This document shows, one piece after another, positions 42,804-50,898 of a DNA stretch of 64,000 bases (position 1 is the first letter of the stretch; every line of letters starts with the position of its first letter). A program made the position numbers and the translations under genes. The notes under the pieces are model-generated. The model had not been told where the DNA came from and ran no database searches. It saw only the letters and a list, made by a program, of their open reading frames with translations. The DNA comes from an uncultured Cellulomonas sp. GTDB lineage: Bacteria > Actinomycetota > Actinomycetes > Actinomycetales > Cellulomonadaceae. The stretch lies in the NCBI RefSeq assembly GCF_947494015.1, contig NZ_CANLTL010000004.1:124001-188000 (forward strand), written 5' to 3'.

Positions 42804-43694
42804 TCAGGCGCGGTGCTCCTTCGCCTGCACCCGGGCCTGTTGTCCGGTCGGCATCGACCACGCGGCGAGTAGGTGCAGTGCGTCGGCGGAGGGGCTGCCT
42901 GGCTCGGCCGCGTTGACGTACATCGTCAGGCCGGGCGTGCCCGCGAGAGCGACGGTCTCGTAGGCCAGGTCGAGGTCTCCGACGATCTCGTGGTGGACCC
43001 GCTTGGTCCCCGCGCGGTGCTCGTGCACGTTGCGCGCGGCCCATCGGACGCGGAAGTCCTCGGACCGGGTGGCGAGCTCGCCGATCAGGTTGGATAGGTC
43101 GGCGTCGAGGGGGTTCGTCGCTGCGGCCATGTGGAGCATCGCCGCGCTGTCGCTGGCGACCTGGTCCCAGTCGCGGTAGAAGGATCGCGCACCTGGGTCG
43201 AGGTGGATGTAGCGGGCGTGGTTGTGGGCGCTGACCGGGCTGGAGAGCAGGCCGGAGTACAGGGCTCGCGCGAGCGCGTTGGTGGCCACGACGTCGGCCC
43301 GGTCGTTCTGGACGATCGCGGGCAGGTCGGCCATCTGGTCGAGGATCAGCTGCAGCGTCGAGCGGACGGCCGGCGCAGATGGCTGCCGAGCCCTCGTCCG
43401 GTGCGGATTGGTGCGGCTGCCGCGGGCGAGGTGGAAGAGGTGGCGACGTTCCAGGTCGTCGAGCTGGAGCGTGTCGGCGATCGCGTTCAGTACTTCGTCC
43501 GACGCGCCGACCGCGTCACCGCGCTCGAGCCGGGTGTACCAGCTCACGCTCACCCCGGCCAGGACCGCCAGCTCCTCGCGGCGCAGGCCGGGGACCCGGC
43601 GGGCGCCGCCGCCGGCGGGGAGCCCGGTGTCCTCGGGGCGGATCCGCGCGCGTCGGGTCGCGAGGAACTCCCGCATCTCGGTCCTGTTGTCCAC
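42804..43694 (-). CDS. XRE-family regulator with MmyB-like ligand-binding domain
   Basis: A 296-residue regulator. The helix-turn-helix spans about residues 30-75 (VPGLRREELAVLAGVSVSWY, TRLERGDAVGAS). The C-terminal 180 residues match the MmyB-like ligand-binding domain (LILDQMADLPAIVQNDRADV, NALARALYSGLL and ARNVHEHRAGTKRVHHE). Such regulators often repress an adjacent, divergent oxidoreductase gene, and an alcohol dehydrogenase is exactly there. GTG 43694 is seven bases after TAGAGT (43707-43702); an in-frame ATG at 43676 has AGGA five bases upstream. Confidence 0.9.
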   Translation of the reverse strand: MDNRTEMREFLATRRARIRPEDTGLPAGGGARRVPGLRREELAVLAGVSVSWYTRLERGDAVGASDEVLNAIADTLQLDDLERRHLFHLARGSRTNPHRTRARQPSAPAVRSTLQLILDQMADLPAIVQNDRADVVATNALARALYSGLLSSPVSAHNHARYIHLDPGARSFYRDWDQVASDSAAMLHMAAATNPLDADLSNLIGELATRSEDFRVRWAARNVHEHRAGTKRVHHEIVGDLDLAYETVALAGTPGLTMYVNAAEPGSPSADALHLLAAWSMPTGQQARVQAKEHRA

Positions 43695-43727
43695 GATTTC
43701 GACTCTAGGTGCGACTCGGAGGATGCG

Positions 43728-43748
43728 GGAGTCACTGCGAGTGACTCC
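43728..43748. promoter_or_regulatory. Perfect palindrome, probable operator between regulator and dehydrogenase
   Basis: GGAGTCACT and AGTGACTCC are 9-bp perfect inverted arms around GCG. The site lies at the -35 position of the regulator's own promoter and 40 bp upstream of the dehydrogenase start, so one bound dimer could control both directions. Confidence 0.7.
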
Positions 43749-43796
43749 ATCAAGCAGCCCTGCCACGTTCCGGTGCGCGGCGTTCTGATGGATGTC

Positions 43797-44840
43797 ATGA
43801 CCACGACTGCACGCGCCTACGCCGCCACCTCGCCTACCGATCCCTTCACCCCGACCACGATCGAGCGCCGCACGGTCGGACCGCACGACGTGCGTATCGA
43901 CATCGCCTACTCGGGCATCTGTCATTCCGACATCAGCACCGTGCGCGGTGCCTGGGGACCGGCCACCTACCCGCTCGTGCCCGGACACGAGATCGTCGGC
44001 ACCGTCGCGGAGGTCGGCTCCGCGGTCACCCGGCACCAGGTCGGCGACCGGGTCGGCGTCGGGTGCATGGTGAACTCCTGCCGGGAGTGCGACAACTGCC
44101 GCGCCGGCCTGGAGAACTACTGCCTCAACGGTGCCACCTTCACCTACGGCAGCGTCGACCGTGACGGCACCATCACCCAGGGCGGCTACGCCACCGAGGT
44201 CGTCGTCGTGGAGGACTTCGTCGTCAGCGTCCCCGAGAACATCCCCTACGAGGCCGCCGCCCCGCTGCTGTGCGCCGGCGTGACCACCTACTCGCCCCTC
44301 GCCCACGCGCACGTCGGCCCCGGCACGAAGGTCGCCGTCGTCGGTCTGGGCGGCCTCGGCCACCTCGCCGTGAAGTTCGCCCACGCCATGGGCGCCGAGG
44401 TCACCGTGCTGTCGCAGACCCTCAGCAAGCAGGACGACGGCCTGCGCCTCGGCGCCGACCACTACTACGCCACCAGCGACGCCGAGACGTTCACGACGCT
44501 GGCCAACAACGTCGACCTGATCGTCAACACGATCAGCGCACCGGTCGACCTCCACGCGTACCTGTCGCTGCTCGCCCTCGACGGCACGATGGTCAACCTC
44601 GGCGCCCCTGCCGAGCTGCTGCCCGTCTCGGTCTTCACCCTCATGGCGAACCGCCGCTCCCTCTCGGCCTCCTCCATCGGCGGCATCACCGAGACCCAGG
44701 AGATGCTCAACTTCTGCGCCGAGCACGACATCGCACCCGAGGTCGAGCTCATCACCGCGGCCGACATCGACACCGCGTTCGAGCGCGTGCTGAAGTCCGA
44801 CGTCCGCTACCGGTTCGTCATCGACGCCGCGACCATCTGA
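43797..44840 (+). CDS. NAD(P)-dependent alcohol dehydrogenase, cinnamyl-alcohol/YahK-type
   Basis: A 347-residue zinc alcohol dehydrogenase. Catalytic zinc residues are in GICHSDISTVRG and PGHEIVG; the structural-zinc cysteines are in CRECDNCRAGLENYC. The NADP-binding motif is GLGGLGH, and GADHYYATSDAE and ASSIGGITETQEML are typical of YahK/AdhC-like aldehyde reductases. ATG 43797 fits the family; ATG 43788 is three codons earlier. It is divergent from the XRE regulator across the palindrome and is followed by a PNPOx-like gene and the remains of a flavin monooxygenase operon. Confidence 0.93.
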   Translation: MTTTARAYAATSPTDPFTPTTIERRTVGPHDVRIDIAYSGICHSDISTVRGAWGPATYPLVPGHEIVGTVAEVGSAVTRHQVGDRVGVGCMVNSCRECDNCRAGLENYCLNGATFTYGSVDRDGTITQGGYATEVVVVEDFVVSVPENIPYEAAAPLLCAGVTTYSPLAHAHVGPGTKVAVVGLGGLGHLAVKFAHAMGAEVTVLSQTLSKQDDGLRLGADHYYATSDAETFTTLANNVDLIVNTISAPVDLHAYLSLLALDGTMVNLGAPAELLPVSVFTLMANRRSLSASSIGGITETQEMLNFCAEHDIAPEVELITAADIDTAFERVLKSDVRYRFVIDAATI

Positions 44841-44941
44841 CCGTCGCGGCATGGGCGGGCGGCCGCAGCAGTGCGAGCCGCCCGCCCACGTCGTCCGCAG
44901 CGCTCCCACACCTGAACGCGAGAACAGAGGTTCCCGACCCC

Positions 44942-45331
44942 ATGCACCACGATCTCGACGAACGGCTCACGCACGCACAGATCGCCTGGTTCTCCTCCGT
45001 GCGACCCGACGGCTCACCGCACACCGTGCCGGTCTGGTTCATCCACGACGACGAGAGCATCTGGGTCGCCAGCGCCCCCTCCAGTCGCAAGGTCGCCAAC
45101 GTCAGCCGCAACGACCGGGTCGCGATCGCGATCGACGGCTCCGCCCCGCGCACCCTGGTCGCGCAGACCAGCGTCGAACTCATCGACGACCCCGAGGAGC
45201 ACCCCAGCATCGTCGCCGGCTACGCCCGGAAGTACAGCGGGTACGACCTCACCGACCACTCCGTGGCCGGCCCGCTCGTGCTCATGCGCCTGACCATCAC
45301 GCGATGGCTGCTGGACGGGTCCGCCCAGTAG
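44942..45331 (+). CDS. Pyridoxamine 5'-phosphate oxidase-family (F420/FMN-binding) protein
   Basis: A 129-residue split-barrel protein: LTHAQIAWFSSVRPDGSPHT, VPVWFIHDDESIWVASAPSS and RKVANVSRNDRVAIAID are the normal family strands, with the cofactor-contacting RKVANV segment. These proteins are F420H2- or FMN-dependent reductases or oxidases of small molecules. The ATG at 44942 follows AGAGG by about eleven bases. It is 101 bp downstream of the dehydrogenase and likely cotranscribed with it. Confidence 0.88.
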   Translation: MHHDLDERLTHAQIAWFSSVRPDGSPHTVPVWFIHDDESIWVASAPSSRKVANVSRNDRVAIAIDGSAPRTLVAQTSVELIDDPEEHPSIVAGYARKYSGYDLTDHSVAGPLVLMRLTITRWLLDGSAQ

Positions 45332-45415
45332 CGCCGCGCATCGAGCGCACGGGGTCGACACCGGTCGCCCCGGCCACGACGACCCGGCGCACACCGTGAG
45401 ACCGGAGAACCACTG

Positions 45416-45719
45416 ATGACGGAACGACGCATGATCCTGGGCACGTTCTTGGGGAACGACTTCGGCTCGCACGCGGGCGCCTGGCGGATGCCGCACGTGG
45501 ATCCCGGCGCCTACACGAGCAATCGAGGCCGATCGCCCTCGTCGCAGCCCAGGTCGACGGTCAGGTCGTCGGGATCTTGGGGAACTGTTCACCGCTTTGT
45601 CCCTCAACCCGCCGCTGGTCTCGATTTCGTTCGCTCGAAGCTCGACGACCTGGCCACTGCTCCGGCGCGCGCAGCAGTGGGGGATCACGCGCCCAGCGGT
45701 CGCAATGTCATAATGTCCA
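45416..45719 (+). pseudogene. Deletion-fused remnant of LLM flavin monooxygenase and flavin reductase genes
   Basis: The first 35 codons (MTERRMILGTFLGNDFGSHA, then GAWRMPHVDPGAYTS) are the N-terminus of a nitrilotriacetate/SnaA-type flavin-dependent monooxygenase, with GGAG upstream of the ATG. The sequence then switches to flavin reductase: RPIALVAAQVDGQVVGILG in frame 1 from about 45529. After a one-base frameshift near 45582 it reads ELFTALSLNPPLVSISFARS and STTWPLLRRAQQWG in frame 0, ending at a TAA near 45714. Most of both genes is missing. The longer open frame across the region is therefore not a functional protein. Confidence 0.8.
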
Positions 45720-46083
45720 TTATCGGCGGTCTCGACTCGGCCAGGGGAGCGGGCTGTCAGGTGCCGCTCGACGCCCACCGGCTAGCGTGCGATACCGCAC
45801 CGAAGGCGGCGCGATCGGCGAGGTCACCACTGACATGCGCATGCGACTGGTGGAGGCCGGTCCCGACTGCTCGTAGGTTTGCACCATCGCGACCCGATCG
45901 TGGCCACGGACACTCCGCCACCGGACACGAACACCCATGGCCTCGTGCTGCCCCATCGGAACTCGTGAGCATCATCCACGGTCGCCACTTCGCAGCTCAG
46001 ATGCGTCGCACAGGGCGTACCCCATCGCGACGCCCGGACGACGGACGATGCACGGTCATGGCTCCCTTCTGTTGCGGCGGCTG
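45720..46083. other. Non-coding stretch between pseudogene and IS110 transposase
   Basis: No credible gene is seen in these 364 bases. They should include the transposase-downstream end of the IS110 element. A CTAGCGTG sequence near 45782 resembles a promoter -10 but has no gene behind it. The boundary between element and host DNA is not visible because IS110 elements lack terminal inverted repeats. Confidence 0.5.
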
Positions 46084-47319
46084 TCAACCGGTCGTGATGC
46101 GGACCTGTCGGGCGGCCGCCGGCGTCGCTAGCGTGGTGGCAGCGGGTCCGGGAAGTGGCTGGTCCGAAGTGCCGGTGTGCGGGGGCAGGCCGGCCGCGCT
46201 GGATTGAAGAGTCGCCCCGCTGTGCCCTCCCGGACCCGCCTCGACCACTGTCGTCTCGGTGTCGACGGCGTCCCTGACGAGCTGCCGGTAGATGACATCG
46301 GACAGCCGCCGCTTGAGGCACCGCATCGCTTCCAGCGGTCGCTTTCCGGCGGCCCTCTTGCGGTCGTAGTACGCCTTACCCAGGGTGCCCTGGTGGCGCA
46401 TCTGGACCGTCGCGGCGATGTGCAGCACGTGGTTCAGCCGCCGGTTCCCGGCCCGCGACAGCCGGTGGCGTTGGTGGGCACCGGACGAGGCGTCGATCGG
46501 TGCGGTGCCAGTCCAGGACGCGAAGTGGTGCCGGGACGGGAACCTGGCCACGTCCCCGACGTCGGCCAAGATCCGTCCCGCGCCGGCGGGGCCGATGCCG
46601 GGCAGGTCCATCAGGTGCGACCCGCGGGCCAGGACGGCGGTCTTGATCTCGGCGGTGAGCTCCTTGACCCGCACGTCCAGACGGTGGGCTTCGGTGAGTT
46701 CCTCGGCCAGCATCCGCCGCCGCACCCGGCCTGCGGCGTCGCGCGGGCGGATGCCGGCCAATAGCGCCTGGTACTGGGCGATGGACTTCTTCGTCGGCGC
46801 CCCACCTGGTGTGACCTCGGCAAATAGCCGGTGCGCGCGGTTGAGGGACTGGGTGCGGGCGGCGGCGAGCTCGTCGCGGCGGTCGACCAGCAGCCGCAGG
46901 ACCTCGAGGTCCTCGTCGATGACGACCTCCCGTAGTCGCTTGTCGCGCAGGGCCACCATGACGATGGCGTGCGCGTCGTGGGAGTCGGTCTTGCGGCCCT
47001 GCCCGGTGTCGAACACCCGCGACCGGGCCGACAGCTTCGCCGGGACGTCGACGACCCGCTCCCCGCTCGCGACGAGCCGGGCGACCAGGGCGCGTCCGAC
47101 CCCGCGGGCGCCCTCGACCGCCCACACGCGCCGGGGCCACTGCCGGGCGACCTTGACCATCGCGGCGTGCCCGGCGGCCGTGGTCGGGAACGTGCCGGTG
47201 GCCCGCAGGATCTCTCGGGTGTCGCGGGCCTCGATGGTCACCGACGCCTTGTGCGGGTCAACGCCGATGACGACCACGTCGCCGGAGCCGAGCCCTTCCT
47301 CGTGCTGTGCTTCGTGCAT
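46084..47319 (-). CDS. IS110-family transposase (DEDD recombinase)
   Basis: A 411-residue transposase. The N-terminal RuvC-like DEDD domain begins VVVIGVDPHKASVTIEARD, with further acidic positions in AVEGARGVGRAL and TDSHDAHAIVMVAL. The C-terminal Transposase_20 domain contains LMDLPGIGPAGAGRILADVG and FASWTGTAPIDASSGAHQRH; the catalytic serine of this class would lie in the SSG region. GGAGG is five bases before the ATG at 47319. No frameshift or stop is seen, so the enzyme is probably active. Confidence 0.95.
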   Translation of the reverse strand: MHEAQHEEGLGSGDVVVIGVDPHKASVTIEARDTREILRATGTFPTTAAGHAAMVKVARQWPRRVWAVEGARGVGRALVARLVASGERVVDVPAKLSARSRVFDTGQGRKTDSHDAHAIVMVALRDKRLREVVIDEDLEVLRLLVDRRDELAAARTQSLNRAHRLFAEVTPGGAPTKKSIAQYQALLAGIRPRDAAGRVRRRMLAEELTEAHRLDVRVKELTAEIKTAVLARGSHLMDLPGIGPAGAGRILADVGDVARFPSRHHFASWTGTAPIDASSGAHQRHRLSRAGNRRLNHVLHIAATVQMRHQGTLGKAYYDRKRAAGKRPLEAMRCLKRRLSDVIYRQLVRDAVDTETTVVEAGPGGHSGATLQSSAAGLPPHTGTSDQPLPGPAATTLATPAAARQVRITTG

Positions 47320-47600
47320 GCCGTCCTCCACCTTGAGAACCGGCGCCGGCCAGGGCTGACCGACGCGCAGGCGGGGACGGGCAACGCTGTTTCGAGCAGA
47401 GCAGACCCTTCGTGAGCCACACCCCCGCCGCGGTGCCCGGCCCGGACGCACTCCATGAAAGAGCCACACCGAACGCACCGGTGGGCAGCCGCGATCAGAG
47501 CGACCCGGCCCGGGCACCTACCCGAGACTGACCGGCCAGCCAGCACCCGAGCAACAAACAGCCGCCGTTCGGGCGCGCTCCCGGCCAGCTGGCCAGACAC
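47320..47600 (-). ncRNA. Candidate bridge RNA region upstream of the IS110 transposase
   Basis: In IS110-group elements the non-coding segment upstream of the recombinase is transcribed as a bridge RNA with target-binding and donor-binding loops. This 281-bp segment is in the right place and is rich in short inverted repeats, including the perfect palindrome GGCCAGCTGGCC at 47583-47594 and two copies of CCGGCCAGC (47532-47540 and 47581-47589). The assignment rests on position and family knowledge, not on a structure match. Confidence 0.4.
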
Positions 47601-47609
47601 GATGGGCTC

Positions 47610-47999
47610 ATGGGCGCCACTGTCAGCATCGCTACACCACTCGGCCCGTTGAGAGCCGGCATCGACGTAGCCGGAGCCACCCGGCAGGACCCGTCACGTC
47701 AGTCCACCATGGCGACCGGCGCGCAGGTCCTGGTCTGGGCGGACGTCGGAGGGCTCGTCGTCGACGCACTAACCAGCCGCGTCGCTCCGTTCGCCGGCGC
47801 AACCCTTGATCTGCCAGAAACACAGATGTGGGGTATCGAGTGGCGCCTTTATGCCGCGAGGAAGACGACCGATATCACCGTCTTCGCGCTCCTCCCGGAC
47901 GACGTCGCCTCAGGATCTATCGGCGGTGACGAGGGGCTCGTCACTAGCGAATTCGCCACAGCGGACTGGTCGTTGGCGATCGGCGGTCCCGACGAATAA
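47610..47999 (+). CDS. Hypothetical protein, possibly the 5' part of an interrupted gene
   Basis: A 129-residue frame beginning at ATG 47610, with coherent alpha/beta sequence (GAQVLVWADVGGLVVDALTS, MWGIEWRLYAARKTTDITVF, ALLPDDVASGSIGG, ATADWSLAIGGPDE). No family is recognised. The frame ends at a TAA (47997-47999), but the same frame continues open to 48284 with protein-like sequence, so the stop may be a nonsense mutation. It lies directly beside the IS110 element. Confidence 0.5.
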   Translation: MGATVSIATPLGPLRAGIDVAGATRQDPSRQSTMATGAQVLVWADVGGLVVDALTSRVAPFAGATLDLPETQMWGIEWRLYAARKTTDITVFALLPDDVASGSIGGDEGLVTSEFATADWSLAIGGPDE

Positions 48000-48005
48000 A
48001 CCCTC

Positions 48006-48284
48006 GTGGGTTTGGCGCGGGAGGCGGGGGTGCCGGCCTCTTGGCAAGGCCTGGACGTGCCATCGGAAGACGCCTCAGGCGGCAGGGGTCTCGTATGGCG
48101 CCTACCCGCACTGAGCGGTGAAGATACCGCCCGCCTGCATGTCGCCGTTGCATGGTGTCGCACAGGGCACCCTCGTAGCACCGACGCGCCATGGCTGGCC
48201 GTCGACACGACTCCGTCCGCTATTCGGGCAGCCGCTGGTGTCGCGACGCCTACCGAGCGCCGCCGAATGGCTCGAGGTACGTGA
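48006..48284 (+). pseudogene. In-frame continuation of the 47610 gene beyond a TAA
   Basis: The frame of the preceding gene continues after its stop with VGLAREAGVPASWQGLDVP, GLVWRLPALSGEDTARLHVA and WLAVDTTPSAIRAAAG, ending at a TGA. It could begin at GTG 48006 as a 92-residue protein, but no ribosome binding site is evident. It reads more like the second half of one protein of about 222 residues. Confidence 0.4.
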
Positions 48285-48355
48285 CTCAGCGGGGCGTCCG
48301 GACATGCCACACTCCGCGCGCGATGCCAGATCAAACGGCTGAGAGGATCGCCTCC

Positions 48356-48940
48356 ATGAGCGATGGCGCGAGTGACTCAAGTACGTCGCTACTGGCGGAT
48401 GCTGTCAGCATCTGGCGGCTTGTGCCTGAGACAGTCGGTGACGTGATCGACGCAGCGACTCAGTGCCTCGTCGACGGAGTTGACTCTCCGACGCTGCGCG
48501 AGCTCGCGGGAGCCTCTCCGAAGGAGTCGTGGTCGGTGTTGGAGGGCCTGGTCGAGGCAACCATGGAGGAGCTGGGGATAGCTGAGCTCCTGGTCGCGGA
48601 CCGGCAGGACGCAGCCCTTAGGGCCATGGCGCGGCGGTTTCGGGCGCAACGAGTGACAGCGCGGGAGTTCGCGAACTGGGTCGAGAATCACATCGGCATC
48701 GAGGGGACACCGGATGCTGGTGTCTTCATCGAGTTGAGCGACATGTACGACGAGGCCGACTACACCGGAGTGACGTTCGAGGAGTTCGAGCGCGAGGTCA
48801 CCGAAGAGGCCGATGCGCTGCTGAGCGGTTCGCCGTCACTTCGTCGGGACACGTTGAGGGTGGCGCCGAACACGCCGAGCACCCGCGAGCAACCGCGCTC
48901 GTTGAGCGCCCTCAGGCGGCGGCTTCCACGGTTGTTCTGA
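48356..48940 (+). CDS. Hypothetical acidic protein, 194 residues
   Basis: A helical, acidic protein of unknown function: LADAVSIWRLVPETVGDVID, KESWSVLEGLVEATMEELGI, AQRVTAREFANWVENHIGIE and FEEFEREVTEEADALL. The last 35 residues are basic and Ser/Pro-rich. GAGAGGA is about eight bases before the ATG at 48356, supporting this start over ATG 48323. GC content is lower than in the flanking chromosome. Its size and orphan status recall immunity or accessory proteins, but nothing proves that. Confidence 0.7.
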   Translation: MSDGASDSSTSLLADAVSIWRLVPETVGDVIDAATQCLVDGVDSPTLRELAGASPKESWSVLEGLVEATMEELGIAELLVADRQDAALRAMARRFRAQRVTAREFANWVENHIGIEGTPDAGVFIELSDMYDEADYTGVTFEEFEREVTEEADALLSGSPSLRRDTLRVAPNTPSTREQPRSLSALRRRLPRLF

Positions 48941-49016
48941 GCGCCGGCAGCGTCCGCACACGCCGCTACGCGGTCGCGGGCTCTCGGCGCAGGGGGGCCG
49001 TCCACCGGACGGCTCC

Positions 49017-49036
49017 GCGCTCGTGCCGATGAGTGC
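49017..49036 (+). repeat. Interspersed accessory-region repeat, copy 1
   Basis: GCGCTCGTGCCGATGAGTGC, downstream of the 48356 gene. It differs from copy 3 (49657-49676) at one base of 20. Confidence 0.6.
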
Positions 49037-49102
49037 GAGGTCGGCGGAGCATGCTCCGACGCCCGTGACGCAGGTCGACTCGGCTACGCGCGGATCGCTC
49101 AG

Positions 49103-49549
49103 GTGGTTGTGTGGTCGGTCGAGGCGGCGCTAGGGACTCGACTCGCGCGTCGGACGGTAAGGAAGGGCTGGTGCTCGCACGTGACCTATGTGGCGGCGCT
49201 GGTCGCCAGCATCGCGCTATTCGCGTTGATAGCGCGCGAGGAGAAGCACGTCGGCACCGCACGTGTTGTCAGTTTCACGTCTACCGTCGCCGCGTTGGGT
49301 GTCGCTGCGCATGTGAAGGGCGTGATTAGGGGCTATCCGGCGCCAGAATCGACGGCGCTGATGATGGCCGTTGCCTACGCCGGAACCATCATCGTAACGC
49401 TGGGTCGCCCCGGCTTGCTCATCTTCGAAGCCGACAGGTCGCTTGACAGGTCGCAACTCAGCGCGCGGGGAAGGCAAATTGTTCGCCGGTCGCCATGGTT
49501 GATCATTACGGCGCTACTGCTATGCGCCCTTCCGTTCTTCGAGTTCTAG
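49103..49549 (+). CDS. Hypothetical four-span membrane protein
   Basis: A 148-residue protein with a basic N-terminus (TRLARRTVRKGWC) and four hydrophobic segments: VTYVAALVASIALFALIA, VVSFTSTVAALGVAA, ALMMAVAYAGTIIVTLG and WLIITALLLCALPFFEF. No family is recognised. The first in-frame GTG is at 49103 and the start is uncertain because no strong ribosome binding site is present. Codon use is less GC-biased than in core genes. Confidence 0.6.
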   Translation: MVVWSVEAALGTRLARRTVRKGWCSHVTYVAALVASIALFALIAREEKHVGTARVVSFTSTVAALGVAAHVKGVIRGYPAPESTALMMAVAYAGTIIVTLGRPGLLIFEADRSLDRSQLSARGRQIVRRSPWLIITALLLCALPFFEF

Positions 49550-49607
49550 TTCGGATATGTGCTGCAGCTAGCGTCGTGCGGGCGCAAGCGGCCACGAGCC
49601 AGGCGCT

Positions 49608-49621
49608 CGCTCATGCCGCTG
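49608..49621 (+). repeat. Interspersed accessory-region repeat, copy 2 (short)
   Basis: CGCTCATGCCGCTG, the core of the repeat, 60 bp downstream of the four-span membrane protein gene. Confidence 0.5.
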
Positions 49622-49656
49622 TCACGGTGCACCGCCCGGCGGCCGCGCATCCCGTC

Positions 49657-49676
49657 GCGCTCGTGCCGCTGAGTGC
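49657..49676 (+). repeat. Interspersed accessory-region repeat, copy 3
   Basis: GCGCTCGTGCCGCTGAGTGC, 19 of 20 bases identical to copy 1, in the same gap as copy 2. Confidence 0.6.
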
Positions 49677-49758
49677 TCGGCGGCTGGTGCCCGGGTTGGC
49701 GTGTCGCACGGCACGGTGGCTCTACGGGCCGCAGCTCACCGGTCAGGATGTTCTGAGA

Positions 49759-50550
49759 TCAGTCGTGCACGAAAGAGCGCCACGCCCGGTCCGCGATCGC
49801 TTCGGCGTTGCGCACTCGACCAACATTTCGACAATGGAGGTAATCCAACTCCGGGCAGCTTTGCAGCACGGCGAAGTCCAGATCGTCTGGCTGCGCCGGC
49901 GGCTGGGTAGCCCATAGGTCCAGCCTGCGCAAGGCCGGAAGTTGGCCGAGTCCGTCGATGCCCGCCGGGAAGACGCTGTCCGTCTCCAACTCCTCCAATA
50001 TCGCCGGCGGCTCCGTCCACCCCATCCGCAGCCGGGTGCGCCTGCCGTTGATCCGTACCCGTCTCAGGCTCTTGCACCCGTCCAGCACGGCAAGGTCTGA
50101 CGCCCTGTAGCTGTCCAGCCAAACGTGCTCCAGGCTTGGACACGCGCTCAGACTGCCCTCGATCAAACTGGCCGACGCATGCAACGACTTAAGGGCCGGC
50201 AGCGCACCAGTCTGCAGTCGTCGGCGCCCCGCACGGCCGGACAGGCTCAATTGCTCGAGATTGCGCAGCAGCGCCTCCGGGACCACTGGGACGACTTTCG
50301 TCCACAGCGCATTGAAGGCCTTGAGCGGAGGGCCGGCCTCGGCCAGCACGTCGACGGATGCCTGCACGTCCATCTGCGGGTCGTGGCCTAGCAAGTCGAC
50401 GGCAACGACACCCCGGTCGGCCATCTCGGCAAGGTCGTCACGGGTAAGGGTGCGTTCGTAGGTGGCCGTCCGGTAGTCGCCGAACTGGTCGATCCTCACT
50501 GCGCGACCCGCCCCGCTGAGGCGAACACGAACGCTCCCAAGGACGTCCAC
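49759..50550 (-). CDS. Leucine-rich-repeat-like hypothetical protein
   Basis: A 263-residue protein whose middle and end contain irregular leucine-rich repeats: LLRNLEQLSLSGRAGRRRL, LPALKSLHASASLIEGSL, ACPSLEHVWLDSY, GCKSLRRVRINGR, LPALRRLDLWATQ and SCPELDYLHCRNVGR. The N-terminal 90 residues (VRIDQFGDYRTATYERTLTR) form a separate part. LRR proteins of this kind usually bind other proteins; no partner is evident. GTG 50550 is the start used. It is convergent with the membrane protein gene at 49103. Confidence 0.7.
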   Translation of the reverse strand: MDVLGSVRVRLSGAGRAVRIDQFGDYRTATYERTLTRDDLAEMADRGVVAVDLLGHDPQMDVQASVDVLAEAGPPLKAFNALWTKVVPVVPEALLRNLEQLSLSGRAGRRRLQTGALPALKSLHASASLIEGSLSACPSLEHVWLDSYRASDLAVLDGCKSLRRVRINGRRTRLRMGWTEPPAILEELETDSVFPAGIDGLGQLPALRRLDLWATQPPAQPDDLDFAVLQSCPELDYLHCRNVGRVRNAEAIADRAWRSFVHD

Positions 50551-50598
50551 GAGCGGTTAGCGGGCACGCCCGGGAGCATAGGCGTCGGGGGCCTCGCA

Positions 50599-50641
50599 CG
50601 TCCGCACATGCCGCGTTGAGAGCGGCTGCCCTCGCCCGGAC
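50599..50641 (+). repeat. Interspersed accessory-region repeat, long copy 4
   Basis: A 43-bp segment centred on CACATGCCGCGTTGAG. It matches 54454-54496 at 37 of 43 positions. It lies upstream of the LRR-like gene, on the opposite strand sense. Confidence 0.75.
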
Positions 50642-50739
50642 CGGCCAAGCCGCCGGGGCCAGCGCCCGCGGCTGCCACCGCCCGTGCAGCGCTCGCGTCA
50701 CAGCCCTCGGTTGTCCTTCGCGGACCTACGAACGACAGA

Positions 50740-50898
50740 TCACCAAGCTCTACGGACGGCCTTGACGAGATCCGTGGCCGCCTTCTGTACCTGTGAATCT
50801 TTCGCGACCTGGACGATGCGCTCGGCGTTGCGGACGACTACAACTGCCGCCACCTTTGCGACGTTTCCCATTCTCCGAGCTCCCTCCAGCTTGGACAT
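50740..50898 (-). CDS. Small hypothetical protein
   Basis: A 52-residue basic protein: MSKLEGARRMGNVAKVAAVV, a short hydrophobic centre (VAKVAAVVVV) and an amphipathic lysine-rich end (KAATDLVKAVRRAW). No family is recognised. The frame extends upstream to a start at 51030, but that part has no protein-like character, so ATG 50898 is preferred. Support is modest. Confidence 0.4.
   Translation of the reverse strand: MSKLEGARRMGNVAKVAAVVVVRNAERIVQVAKDSQVQKAATDLVKAVRRAW

Larger units (their letters stand above)
46084..47600 (-). mobile_element. IS110-family insertion sequence (ends approximate)
   Basis: A complete IS110-type transposase gene with about 280 bp of non-coding DNA upstream of its start. 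Long upstream non-coding DNA is typical of the IS110 group, where it encodes the bridge RNA. No terminal inverted repeats or target duplication are visible, as expected, so the limits given are estimates. It sits right after the deleted monooxygenase operon. Confidence 0.75.

Noticed and set aside
45416-46207. A 263-codon protein starting like a monooxygenase
   Set aside because: Only the first 35 codons match the family; the rest is flavin reductase DNA read in the wrong frame, then non-coding sequence.
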